DNA from: G965214625 sp965214625
Lineage (GTDB): Bacteria > Pseudomonadota > Gammaproteobacteria > Arenicellales > Poriferihabitantaceae
Length of the DNA stretch: 64,000 nt
Assembly (NCBI GenBank): GCA_965214625.1
Contig: OZ243962.1
Coordinates: forward strand, 620,001-684,000
Direction: 5' to 3'
In this document: positions 8,294 to 16,546 of the stretch, one piece after another
Layout: each line of letters begins with the position of its first letter
How positions within the stretch are numbered: the first letter of the stretch is position 1
The notes under the pieces: model-generated
Seen by the model: the letters and a program-made list of their open reading frames with translations, nothing else
The model's database searches: none
Told to the model about the DNA's origin: nothing
Translations under genes and position numbers: made by a program

Positions 8294-9636
8294 TGATTGA
8301 ATCTATCGCCAATCTGGCACCCGAATATATTGGCCTGGTCATGATTGGCGTGATGTTGTTTGCCATCTTCATCGGTTTCCCGATCTCCTTTACCCTGATC
8401 TTCCTCGGAATGATGTTTGGGCTGTGGGGATTCGGCGAATTGGTCTTTTATCTCATGACGTTCCAGTTTTCCGGCGTCATGCTGGAACAAACCCTGGCAG
8501 CGGTACCGCTCTTTATCTTCATGGGTATTTTGATGGAGCAGGCCGGCTTGATGGAAAGATTGTTCAGGGCGGTTCAGTTAACCCTCTCGCGAACAAAAGG
8601 CGCGCTTTATATCGCCGTGCTGTTCGTTTCGACGATCTTTGCCGCGGCAACGGGTATTGTCGGTGCGTCGGTCACCATACTAGGCATCATGGCTGCCAAG
8701 ACCATGAACAAATCGGGTTATGATGTCCAACTGGCGGCAGGCACCATTACCGCAGGGGGTACACTCGGTATTCTGATCCCTCCGAGTATCATGCTGGTAG
8801 TGATGGGGCCGATTCTGGAAGTCCCGGTGACCGACCTGTTTGCGGCCGCCATTATTCCGGGCTTCATGCTGGCGTTTTTGTATACCGGCTATGCGCTGAT
8901 TCGTTGTCAGATCAATCCGAAGCTGGGTCCGCCACTGCCCGAAGACCTGCAACCCGAGTCGATGGCCTACGTCTGGAAAGAATTCGCCCTTGGACTGGTT
9001 CCCCCTGCCGCACTGGTCGGATTTGCACTGGGCAGCATCCTGTTCGGATTTGCCACGCCTACCGAAGCGGCCGGGATGGGCGCGTTCGGGTCCTTCCTGC
9101 TGGCAGCCGTTTATCGCAAAATCAGCCGAAAAAGCTTTAGTGACGCATTGATCAAAACCCTGGAAATTTCGGCGTTGATTCTGGTCCTCGTGGCAGCATC
9201 CAATTTCTTTGGAGCGGTGTTTTCCCGACTGGGGACACCGACCATGTTAACCGAGTATCTGCTGACTCTGGAGCTTTCCCCGTACGCAATTTTGTTCATG
9301 ATGATGGCCTTGATCTTTATTCTGGGGTGGCCGCTGGAGTGGGTCCCCATTGTCCTGATCATTGTCCCGGTTTTGTTGCCGCTGGTCGATCAGCTGGGAT
9401 TCAATCTGATCTGGTTCGGTATCCTGGTCGCCGTGAACCTTCAGACTGCCTGGCTCTCTCCACCGGTGGCGCTGTCTGCCTATTTTCTCAAGGGTGTGGT
9501 GCCGGAGTGGGACCTGAAAGATATCTACAAGGGGATGATGCAATTCATGGTAATCCAGATGATCGGTCTGCTGTTGATCATCTTTTTCCCGCAGATCGCC
9601 CTGTGGTTGCCCGAGTATTTCGCTGCCAACCCCTGA
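8293..9636 (+). CDS. TRAP transporter large membrane subunit (DctM family)
   Basis: Large permease subunit that performs Na+-coupled import with the DctP and DctQ partners. About 447 residues, hydrophobic throughout, with DctM landmarks such as VPLFIFMGILMEQAGL, the AAATGIVGASVTILG segment and TAGGTLGILIPPS. ATG 8293 overlaps the dctQ stop and has a GGAGG at about 8277-8281. A GTG at 8281 would give four more residues and is less likely. The C-terminal part (WLSPPVALSAYFLKG) is also typical. The substrate class is inferred from the three dehydrogenases that follow. Confidence 0.94.
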   Translation: MIESIANLAPEYIGLVMIGVMLFAIFIGFPISFTLIFLGMMFGLWGFGELVFYLMTFQFSGVMLEQTLAAVPLFIFMGILMEQAGLMERLFRAVQLTLSRTKGALYIAVLFVSTIFAAATGIVGASVTILGIMAAKTMNKSGYDVQLAAGTITAGGTLGILIPPSIMLVVMGPILEVPVTDLFAAAIIPGFMLAFLYTGYALIRCQINPKLGPPLPEDLQPESMAYVWKEFALGLVPPAALVGFALGSILFGFATPTEAAGMGAFGSFLLAAVYRKISRKSFSDALIKTLEISALILVLVAASNFFGAVFSRLGTPTMLTEYLLTLELSPYAILFMMMALIFILGWPLEWVPIVLIIVPVLLPLVDQLGFNLIWFGILVAVNLQTAWLSPPVALSAYFLKGVVPEWDLKDIYKGMMQFMVIQMIGLLLIIFFPQIALWLPEYFAANP

Positions 9637-9658
9637 CCATCGATATGACGGGTGCACG

Positions 9659-10966
9659 ATGACTGTCCATATCTTAAAAAAAGCCAACAAGACACCGACG
9701 ACCGGAGAGGACGACACGCATCAAATCGTTCAGCAAATGCTGCGGGAGATAGAACGGTCCGGGGAGCAGAAAGTCCGTGAATATGCCCGTCAGATGGATG
9801 GCTGGGACAAGGACATCATTGTCAGCAAGGCTGACATCCGGGCCGCCTCAGACAGCCTGAGCGCACAGGAAAAACAGGATATCGAATTTGCCCATACGCG
9901 TGTCAAGCGCTTTGCCGAAAGCCAGCTTGCCAGCATGACGGAATTCGAAAACGAGCTTTCGCCCGGTCTTTTCGCCGGTCAGCGATTGATTCCGGTGAAT
10001 ACCGCCGGCTGTTATATTCCCGGCGGGCGCTACGCACACATTGCCTCTGCAATCATGAGCGTGACCACAGCGAAAGTGGCCGGAGTCAAGCATATCGTCG
10101 CCTGCTCACCGACGCACGGTGAACGAGGCGTTCATCCGTCCATTCTCCATGCAGCAGACCTTGCCGGTGCTGACACCATTTTGGCCTTGGGCGGTGTACA
10201 GGGTATCGCCTCCCTGGCTTTTGGGCTGTTTACCGGACATGCCGCTGATATTTTGGTCGGTCCGGGCAATCGTTTTGTCGCGGAAGCCAAACGAATCCTG
10301 TTCGGCAGAGTCGGCATTGACCTCTTTGCCGGCCCTACCGAAATTCTGGTGATTGCCGACCAGACAGCGGATCCCGATATTGTCGCCTCTGATCTGGTCG
10401 GGCAGGCTGAACACGGCCTGGATTCGCCCGCCTGGCTGGTGACCACCTCCGCAGAACTCGCTGAACGGGTGGTCGAACTGATGCCGAATTATATCAACCG
10501 GTTGCCGCAACCAAACCGTGCGACGGCTGATCGTGCCTGGCGTGACTATGGTGAAATTGTGGTGGTGGATACCCCCGATGAAGCCGTTCAGGTCAGTGAC
10601 CGGTATGCACCGGAGCATCTCGAGGTGCAGTGTGAAAATCTTGACTGGTGGCTCGACAATCTGAGCAACTACGGTTCATTGTTTCTCGGGGAGCAAACCA
10701 CCGTTGCCTATGGCGACAAATGTTCAGGGACTAATCATATTTTACCCACCAAGGGAGCGGCCCGTTATACGGGCGGACTCAGCGTCAGCAAATTCATCAA
10801 GGTATTGACCTGGCAACGTATGACGAAAGAGGCTAATCGGGAAGTCGGTGCAGTGACCGCCCGGATATCCCGTGCAGAGGGTATGGATGGTCATGCCATG
10901 ACAGGGGATGACCGGTTGGGTAAATATTTTCCAGACGAATCCTTTGATCTTGGCAGACGGGCTTAG
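9659..10966 (+). CDS. hpsN: Histidinol dehydrogenase-family enzyme, probable sulfopropanediol 3-dehydrogenase HpsN
   Basis: Zinc, NAD-dependent four-electron alcohol dehydrogenase of the HisD superfamily, 435 residues. HpsN oxidises (R)-2,3-dihydroxypropane-1-sulfonate to (R)-sulfolactate. HisD active-site elements are present: the zinc ligands in GQAEHGLDS and YGDKCSGTNH and the histidine in GMDGHAMTGDDR, plus the catalytic Glu-His pair in YAPEHLEV. The protein sits in a TRAP, SDR and zinc-ADH operon, not in a his operon, which argues against histidine biosynthesis. The same neighbourhood is described for hpsN in Cupriavidus and roseobacters. The family is certain; the DHPS substrate is inferred from synteny. 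Confidence 0.8.
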   Translation: MTVHILKKANKTPTTGEDDTHQIVQQMLREIERSGEQKVREYARQMDGWDKDIIVSKADIRAASDSLSAQEKQDIEFAHTRVKRFAESQLASMTEFENELSPGLFAGQRLIPVNTAGCYIPGGRYAHIASAIMSVTTAKVAGVKHIVACSPTHGERGVHPSILHAADLAGADTILALGGVQGIASLAFGLFTGHAADILVGPGNRFVAEAKRILFGRVGIDLFAGPTEILVIADQTADPDIVASDLVGQAEHGLDSPAWLVTTSAELAERVVELMPNYINRLPQPNRATADRAWRDYGEIVVVDTPDEAVQVSDRYAPEHLEVQCENLDWWLDNLSNYGSLFLGEQTTVAYGDKCSGTNHILPTKGAARYTGGLSVSKFIKVLTWQRMTKEANREVGAVTARISRAEGMDGHAMTGDDRLGKYFPDESFDLGRRA

Positions 10967-10990
10967 TCCATCCCGTCATACCGTATCAGT

Positions 10991-11767
10991 GTGAAACCGG
11001 CCTCTCTGATTACCGAATTCAGCCTTGAGGGACATGCCTTTGTGGTCACGGGCGCCAGTTCCGGTATCGGTCGCGCCATGTCCGGGTTTCTGTGTGAAGC
11101 GGGGGCTTCGGTGATCCTGATCGCAAGGAGAGAAACCGCCCTGATCCAGGTTACCGATCAATTGACCGAGGCCGGTTACCAGGCTGCTTTTGTGACCGGT
11201 GATCTGACCTATCGGGAAAGCCTGGGCGATCTTGCAGCCCGGTGCAGACAGCCATTCGGGCCGATCAGCGGGATCATCAATGCAGCCGGTATCAATCCGA
11301 GACAGCCTGTAGAAAAAGTCACCCTTGAGACTTGGGACCAAACCCTGAATCTGAACCTGTCTGTCCCGTTCTTCTTTACCCGGGAATTCATACAAGACAT
11401 GAAAAATCAGCGGTATGGCCGAATCCTCAACATTGCCTCCCTACAGTCATCCAGAGCCTTTGCCAACGGTCTACCCTATGGCGCCTCCAAGGGAGGCATC
11501 TGCCAACTCACTCGAGCCATGGCCGAAGCCTGGTCTCGATATGGTATTATGAGCAATGCCATTGCACCGGGATTTTTTCCAACCGAACTCACGGCCCCCG
11601 TCTTCGCCGACGCCGAAACGGCAGGACACTTCGCCGCGCAGACCACGGTGGGCAGAAATGGGCAACTGGATGATCTCAAAGGGGCGACCATCTTCTTTGC
11701 GTCCAATGCCTGCCGTTATATCACCGGGCAAACCCTGTATGTCGATGGCGGTTTTACCGCCAGATAA
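10991..11767 (+). CDS. SDR-family dehydrogenase, candidate DHPS 2-dehydrogenase (HpsO-like)
   Basis: Classical short-chain dehydrogenase, 258 residues. The nucleotide-binding motif TGASSGIG is near residue 17, the NAG element appears as NAAG, and the catalytic Y-x-x-x-K is YGASK, followed by the usual IAPGFFPTELT turn. The start is GTG at 10991, 24 bases after the preceding stop. In hps clusters two extra dehydrogenases (HpsO, HpsP) are thought to interconvert DHPS enantiomers through a 2-keto intermediate so that HpsN can use both, and this gene is in the right place for one. A gluconate 5-dehydrogenase-like sugar role is the main alternative. Confidence 0.82.
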   Translation: MKPASLITEFSLEGHAFVVTGASSGIGRAMSGFLCEAGASVILIARRETALIQVTDQLTEAGYQAAFVTGDLTYRESLGDLAARCRQPFGPISGIINAAGINPRQPVEKVTLETWDQTLNLNLSVPFFFTREFIQDMKNQRYGRILNIASLQSSRAFANGLPYGASKGGICQLTRAMAEAWSRYGIMSNAIAPGFFPTELTAPVFADAETAGHFAAQTTVGRNGQLDDLKGATIFFASNACRYITGQTLYVDGGFTAR

Positions 11768-11791
11768 ACCTGTTTTTACCGGACTGGAATC

Positions 11792-12781
11792 ATGAAAGCC
11801 CTGGTCTATACTGCCAATCAAGAGATGACCTTTCGCGATGAACCCGAGCCTCGGTCGCTCGACGGGGATGCACTCGTTTCCATTGAATCGGTTGGTATCT
11901 GCGGCTCGGATATGCACGCTTATCTTGGTCATGACCCAAGACGGGTCCCGCCGCTTATTCTTGGTCACGAAGCCGTCGGCACCGTCCTTGAGGGAGCCCA
12001 ACCCGGTCAGAAAGTCGTGTTGAATCCCCTGATCACGTGCGGAAGCTGCAGAGAATGCCTGGCGGGACAGCAAAATCTGTGCACCAAAAGAGATTTGATC
12101 GGCATGTATCGGGCGGGTGCCTTTGCCGAGAAAATCGCGATCCCCGAACGTAATCTGATTGAGGTGGACCCCGCTTTCCCGCCTTCCAAGGCTGCCCTGA
12201 CCGAACCGGGTGCCACAGCGTTACATGCGGTTTCACTCGCTGAAAAAGCACTGACACGCCCGATCAGTGAGTCCCGCGCCCTGGTCATCGGAGCCGGGTC
12301 TGTCGGTCTGCTCACCGCCCTGATACTGAAGGACAAGGGTGTTGGAGACATTCATCTGGCCGAAACCAATGCCCTGCGCCGAACCACCGTCCAGACCTGT
12401 AGCGACTGCACTGTTTTTGATCCCACCCGTCAGACGCCCTCCTCCGACTACTATCAACTGGTATTTGATGCCGTGGGCAGTCAACAAACACGCAAGATGG
12501 CCATTACCGCCGCCAGGCCCGGCGCTACCGTGGTGCATATTGGTCTCGCAGACAATATCGGGGAAATGGATGTGCGTCGTATGACGTTGCAGGAAATCAC
12601 TTTCATCGGTTGCTATACCTATACGCCGGTTGACCTCAAGGTGACCCTGGACAAGATTCAAAGCGGTGCCCTGGGCAGTCTGGAGTGGATAGAGGAACGC
12701 CCTCTGTCATCGGGAGCAACCGCTTTTCGTGAACTGCTTCAAGGAAAATGCGCTGCACCGAAAGTCGTTCTGAATCTATAA
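11792..12781 (+). CDS. Zinc-dependent alcohol dehydrogenase (MDR family), candidate HpsP
   Basis: Medium-chain zinc alcohol dehydrogenase of the threonine/sorbitol dehydrogenase type, 329 residues. The catalytic zinc region is GICGSDMHAYLGH followed by GHEAVG. The structural zinc site is the four-cysteine stretch in LITCGSCRECLAGQQNLC, and the Rossmann motif is VIGAGSVGLL. It follows the SDR after 24 bases in the same direction. By position it is the third dehydrogenase of a putative DHPS pathway, working with the SDR to racemise DHPS. L-threonine or polyol dehydrogenase activity cannot be excluded from sequence alone. Confidence 0.82.
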   Translation: MKALVYTANQEMTFRDEPEPRSLDGDALVSIESVGICGSDMHAYLGHDPRRVPPLILGHEAVGTVLEGAQPGQKVVLNPLITCGSCRECLAGQQNLCTKRDLIGMYRAGAFAEKIAIPERNLIEVDPAFPPSKAALTEPGATALHAVSLAEKALTRPISESRALVIGAGSVGLLTALILKDKGVGDIHLAETNALRRTTVQTCSDCTVFDPTRQTPSSDYYQLVFDAVGSQQTRKMAITAARPGATVVHIGLADNIGEMDVRRMTLQEITFIGCYTYTPVDLKVTLDKIQSGALGSLEWIEERPLSSGATAFRELLQGKCAAPKVVLNL

Positions 12782-12801
12782 CCGCCGGTTTCACCAGTCA
12801 C

Positions 12802-13236
12802 TTGTGGAAGAAACTGTCCGCAGTCCGTTCTTTCCACATCCAGTCCCAATCCCGCGTTCACAGTGGCCGGAACCACAAGGGAAAAGGGCAGGTTACCGTC
12901 AACCATGGAAACAGTCATCGGCTGATTTTTCATGAACAGGGGGCATGGGATAACGGTGAGATGGAACCGATACCCTTTCTCAATGCCTATCAGTGGCAGC
13001 GGTGTATTGACCGACTCCAGCTGTCCCATCTGCGACAGGGTACCGAGCATCCTGTCTTCCTGGTCACCCTGCAGCCCCGCAGCGAATTCATCTGGCAGTC
13101 AATACATCCCCATCAATGCAAAGATGACCACTATCACGCCACCCTGACCCTCCAAGCCGACTGGATTGAGGTTCGCTGGCAAATCACGGGGCCGGACAAA
13201 GACGACCGGATTGACTGCCGATATCACACCGGTTGA
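12802..13236 (+). CDS. DUF6314 family protein of unknown function
   Basis: Small conserved protein, about 144 residues from the chosen start. The C-terminal half carries the pattern I associate with DUF6314: an F/W-rich strand, then HPHQCKDDHYHA (H..C..D.Y), then WIEVRWQITGPDKDD and a terminal RYH. No ATG stands in a credible place: the only in-frame ATG (12748) lies inside the preceding dehydrogenase gene. TTG at 12802, just after that gene's stop, is a candidate start, so the N-terminus is uncertain. It is probably co-transcribed at the end of the TRAP/dehydrogenase operon. Family members are thought to be lipocalin-like beta barrels; no function is known to me. Confidence 0.65.
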   Translation: MWKKLSAVRSFHIQSQSRVHSGRNHKGKGQVTVNHGNSHRLIFHEQGAWDNGEMEPIPFLNAYQWQRCIDRLQLSHLRQGTEHPVFLVTLQPRSEFIWQSIHPHQCKDDHYHATLTLQADWIEVRWQITGPDKDDRIDCRYHTG

Positions 13237-13311
13237 ATACTGTACTTCCCGATTTGTTCTTGTCGCCATACCCCGACCGCGCCGGTTTGGACAACGCACA
13301 ATACCGTGAAT

Positions 13312-14247
13312 CTAGCCCGCCCATCGATCCCTGTGATGCCAGACAGGGGAGGCCAGACGCCGGTAGTGTTTTCGATTGAAACGGACGTAGCCCTTTTCGG
13401 TATGCACCAAAGACGGCCTGATGATCTGGTGAAAAGCGGGGAGCTTGTGAAACGGGACACCGGGATGGACATGGTGCTCAACATGATACGGCATATTCCA
13501 TGTAACGAATCGTCCTATCGGATGAGTAAACATGGTCCGCGTATTTTCCAACATATTGGCGACATGGGGACACCCGGTATGTTCTGCCATCAGATAACCC
13601 CGTAACAGGGGATTGCCCAGCAAGAGCGGCAATATCCACACCCACAACAACAGCGAACTGCCCATCACCACACTACTGGCCAGCACGACCAGATAACCTG
13701 CTACAAATAATCGTGCCTGAGTGCAAACCCGTCTTCGTGCCTCAAGAGGCACAAATCCATCCGTGTTGGAAAAGAATGCATTGTTTATCAGGCTGCGGAT
13801 TCTTTCGATCGTCTCGATCAGACCCAGCATATATATCCAGTATCCCAATCGGGTTTTCGGTTTGGGCCTGACCAGTTCAGGATCCCGTTTCGGGTCGTGT
13901 GTGTGTCGATGATGTGCAAAATGAAAATACCTGAACCAGGTCGGAGACAAAAAGACCAGAAAACCACAAAACAGGGCGACCGCATCATTTAGCCAAGCCG
14001 TCTTGAATGCGGTTCGATGTATGGTCTCGTGCAGTGGCATAAACAAAAAGACAATCAACACGCCTTCCAGAAACATCACGATACCAAACCAGGGCAATCT
14101 CAATGCAACATACCAACCACAGGCAACGATTGTTCCCAGATGCGCCCCCAAATACAGCAGGCCGGCCCCGTCAGACTTTTCGGTCAGTCGTTGTCTTTGT
14201 TGTTTGGACAATTGGCTGACCAGCTGTCGATAATCGATTCTTTCCAT
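13312..14247 (-). CDS. Membrane fatty acid desaturase/hydroxylase family protein
   Basis: Integral-membrane di-iron oxygenase of the desaturase/hydroxylase superfamily, 311 residues. The three histidine boxes are HETIHRT (about residue 93), HFAHHRHTH (about 130) and HVEHHVHP (about 257), separated by hydrophobic segments. These ligate the di-iron centre. The last box is the HxxHH type found in acyl-lipid desaturases and related hydroxylases. It is transcribed alone, convergent with the DUF6314 gene and divergent from the thioesterase gene. The substrate is unknown: an acyl chain is the default, but some members of this superfamily act on small molecules. Confidence 0.88.
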   Translation of the reverse strand: MERIDYRQLVSQLSKQQRQRLTEKSDGAGLLYLGAHLGTIVACGWYVALRLPWFGIVMFLEGVLIVFLFMPLHETIHRTAFKTAWLNDAVALFCGFLVFLSPTWFRYFHFAHHRHTHDPKRDPELVRPKPKTRLGYWIYMLGLIETIERIRSLINNAFFSNTDGFVPLEARRRVCTQARLFVAGYLVVLASSVVMGSSLLLWVWILPLLLGNPLLRGYLMAEHTGCPHVANMLENTRTMFTHPIGRFVTWNMPYHVEHHVHPGVPFHKLPAFHQIIRPSLVHTEKGYVRFNRKHYRRLASPVWHHRDRWAG

Positions 14248-14431
14248 CGCTCGCAGGCGTATCTATGTGTTGTCCGATTTTGATCATAGCAGGGAGCCAT
14301 CCTTTCTCAAAGCTGCACCGTTATATGCCACGTCAACGGAATGAACAATAAAGTGCATGCCCAACACGTCGATTCAGGTGGGTGAATGCGCTACACTGCG
14401 AATTTCGTCTGATACGTACAGGACAACCTGA

Positions 14432-14911
14432 TTGGAATCCAACCGCTTTTGTCAACTCAAGGTGTTACCGCAATGGACCGATTACAACGGTCACATGAAT
14501 GTCGCGTATTATGCACTTGCTTTCGATCAGGCGGTCGATGTCTTTTTAGAGCAACAGATCGGCATAGAGGAAAAACAGGTTCATGCAGCCGCAATGGGAC
14601 CCTTTGCATTACAAAGCACCTATTGTTATCTGGCTGAACTGTTCGAGGGAGAAAAAATCAGCTTCACCGCAAGAATTCTGGACTTCGACAACAAGCGAAT
14701 GCATCTATTTTGTCAGATGATAAAATCACAGGACGGCACGATTGCAGCGACTTGTGAAACACTCTATATCAATGTCGATCATCTACAGCGTCGGTCTGTA
14801 CCCTATTCAAGGATCATTCACGACAACATCAAAATGACCTATCAACGTAGCCGGCATGATGCCATGCCGCCACAAGTGGGCCAACGTATTGGTATCCGGC
14901 GACAGAAATGA
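14432..14911 (+). CDS. HotDog-fold acyl-CoA thioesterase
   Basis: Cytoplasmic thioesterase of the 4-hydroxybenzoyl-CoA thioesterase type, 159 residues. The N-terminal motif VLPQWTDYNGHMNVAYY carries the D-x-N-G-H-M-N catalytic signature. Betainyl-CoA thioesterases of carnitine degradation share this signature, and betaine-type uptake genes occur elsewhere in the window, but no carnitine dehydrogenase is adjacent. The start is TTG at 14432, since no ATG is available before the catalytic motif, with AGGA about ten bases upstream. Its stop overlaps the next start (ATGA), so it is coupled to the DUF4381 gene, an unexpected partner. Confidence 0.85.
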   Translation: MESNRFCQLKVLPQWTDYNGHMNVAYYALAFDQAVDVFLEQQIGIEEKQVHAAAMGPFALQSTYCYLAELFEGEKISFTARILDFDNKRMHLFCQMIKSQDGTIAATCETLYINVDHLQRRSVPYSRIIHDNIKMTYQRSRHDAMPPQVGQRIGIRRQK

Positions 14912-15399
14912 ACGGACAGCACGATCCACTTGCACAACTCAGAGATATTCATCTTCCCCCTGACCCTGCACTGTGGCCGCCCGCGCCAGGGTGGTGGGTT
15001 CTGTGTCTCTTTCTGGTCGTTGCGGTGACGCTGGCTATTTTCTGGAGTGCCCGGTTCATTGAACGGCATCGCCCCATTCGACACGCCCGCAAGCTGCTTC
15101 AGAATATCCCTGTCAACGTCGCTGGCAATGAAAAAGTCGCCGTGCTACAGCAAATGTCACAATTGGTTCGCCGGTTCGCGGTGTATCGGTTCGGGAGTCA
15201 GCGTGTAGCCAGCCTGTCGGGAGAAAGCTGGTTGGTTTTTCTTGACCAATCCACTGGTGGCACCGACTTCACACAGGGTGTCGGTCGAATACTGGCTGAA
15301 GGTCCCTACCAGAAAAAGATTGATGTCGATCTGCAGCAACTCCAGGCCCTGCTGCTCAGATGGATGACACGATGTCAGGCGGCTCAACCCGGCTGTTAA
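14908..15399 (+). CDS. DUF4381 membrane protein (Bat-operon type)
   Basis: Single-span inner-membrane protein of 163 residues. It begins with the DUF4381 signature DPLAQLRDIHLPPDP..WPPAPGWW, then has one transmembrane helix (about VLCLFLVVAVTLAIFW) and a cytoplasmic helical domain. DUF4381 normally lies between a MoxR/DUF58 pair and von Willebrand A proteins in Bat aerotolerance operons. Here the MoxR, DUF58 and vWA genes are absent; the upstream partner is a thioesterase and the downstream partner a TPR protein. Coupled to both by overlapping start/stop codons. Confidence 0.85.
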   Translation: MNGQHDPLAQLRDIHLPPDPALWPPAPGWWVLCLFLVVAVTLAIFWSARFIERHRPIRHARKLLQNIPVNVAGNEKVAVLQQMSQLVRRFAVYRFGSQRVASLSGESWLVFLDQSTGGTDFTQGVGRILAEGPYQKKIDVDLQQLQALLLRWMTRCQAAQPGC

Positions 15400-16202
15400 T
15401 GATGATCCGCCTGCTGTTTATTGTCCCTTTGCTTTGGTCGGTGCAATGCCACGCATTTTCCTGGGCTGCATTATGGCAACGAGCAGACCAGCAGGCCGCA
15501 GATCACTTTCACCAGGAACGTTATGACGAGATTCCGGAGACCGCCCCCGACAACTGGCGGGGTGTCGCAAGTTATCGTCTCAATGATTTCGAAAATGCAA
15601 TCACGGCTTTTTCTGATGCAGGAGACAATGCAGATACCCTGTACAATCTGGGCAATGCCTATGCCCAAGCAGGCTCGTTCAAAAAAGCGATCACGGCTTA
15701 TGATCGTGCATTGACACTCGCTCCAGCCATGGAGGATGCAAAATTCAACAAGAAACTGATCGAACAATTGCTGGCAGAACAAGACATCCGGAAGCAGGAA
15801 AATCAAGCGATGGAACATCAGACTGATCGGCCCGACAACGGGCCAAATCGAACCAACCCAGGGCCGAATAACGAGAGCGACCTCCCAATGGAACAACTGC
15901 CCCAGCCTCCCGACCAGGCACAGAGTGAAGCCCGCAACCATTCGAAACAGGACAAGACCCCGGTCGACGGAAACGAACAACAACCCTCTTTGAGTCAAAT
16001 CCCCATGGATGAGGATGCTTCAGACACGGCCAGTCTACATGAGAGGTCACTACCGCAAACACAAGCACCGATCAGTGAACAACAGCAGTTGTTGGAACAA
16101 TGGTTGAGCAAAATTCCGGATGACCCGAGCGCCCTCCTGAGAAACAAGTTCGCCTATCAATATGCTCAAAGATCGAAACGACACGAACGGCAACAATGGT
16201 AG
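15399..16202 (+). CDS. TPR-repeat protein, BatC-like, without a von Willebrand A domain
   Basis: Exported TPR protein of about 267 residues. A start at 15399 (TAATG overlap with the preceding stop) puts a signal peptide first (MMIRLLFIVPLLWSVQCHA), while ATG 15360 would bury it. Two TPR motifs follow (GVASYRLNDFENAITAF and TLYNLGNAYAQAGSFKKAI). Next is a long Gln/Asn/Pro-rich acidic linker and a C-terminal EQWLSKIPDDPSALLRNKF segment. That C-terminus is typical of the TPR tail of Bat vWA-TPR proteins, so this looks like the BatC portion alone. It is probably membrane-associated or periplasmic. Function without the vWA partners is unclear. Confidence 0.82.
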   Translation: MMIRLLFIVPLLWSVQCHAFSWAALWQRADQQAADHFHQERYDEIPETAPDNWRGVASYRLNDFENAITAFSDAGDNADTLYNLGNAYAQAGSFKKAITAYDRALTLAPAMEDAKFNKKLIEQLLAEQDIRKQENQAMEHQTDRPDNGPNRTNPGPNNESDLPMEQLPQPPDQAQSEARNHSKQDKTPVDGNEQQPSLSQIPMDEDASDTASLHERSLPQTQAPISEQQQLLEQWLSKIPDDPSALLRNKFAYQYAQRSKRHERQQW

Positions 16203-16546
16203 TCTGTTCCCAAATGGTCCGTTATCAGTACCGGGCTCGATCAATCGGTCGCAGTGGGAAACAGACAATCAATCCGAGTCGATGAAAAACTTAAATCCAC
16301 TGCTGAAGTGGGCCGGTCATCCAGCACACAAAATGCTTTCTTGGGCAAACCCGGTCCGTTTGGCGAAGTGGTTCATAACCCCGCATGCATCGAAAAAGGA
16401 ACGTCACTGTCCCATCATAAAACCGCACCGTGTAGCCATCACTGACCCTTGCGATAAAATACAGGTTATCCGATCTTTCGGGAATATTTCAGCAAACAGG
16501 CCGCTATCGCCACGTCATTCCGGTATTCACCAACGGTAATCCAACG
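16203..16546. other. Intergenic region of 344 bases, nothing recognised
   Basis: An open frame crosses it (16162-16539, plus), but its translation has no recognisable domain and mixed composition. A BatD gene would be expected here in a normal Bat operon; no trace of one could be read. Confidence 0.5.

Noticed and set aside
9659..10966. HisD-like gene as a true histidinol dehydrogenase
   Set aside because: It is in a TRAP transporter/dehydrogenase operon with no other his gene, and the sequence style fits the HpsN branch better, although active-site residues are shared.
16162..16539. 125-codon plus-strand open frame after the TPR gene, considered as a decayed BatD
   Set aside because: Translation shows no signal peptide, membrane segment or BatD-like beta domain; it is out of frame with the TPR gene and overlaps it.
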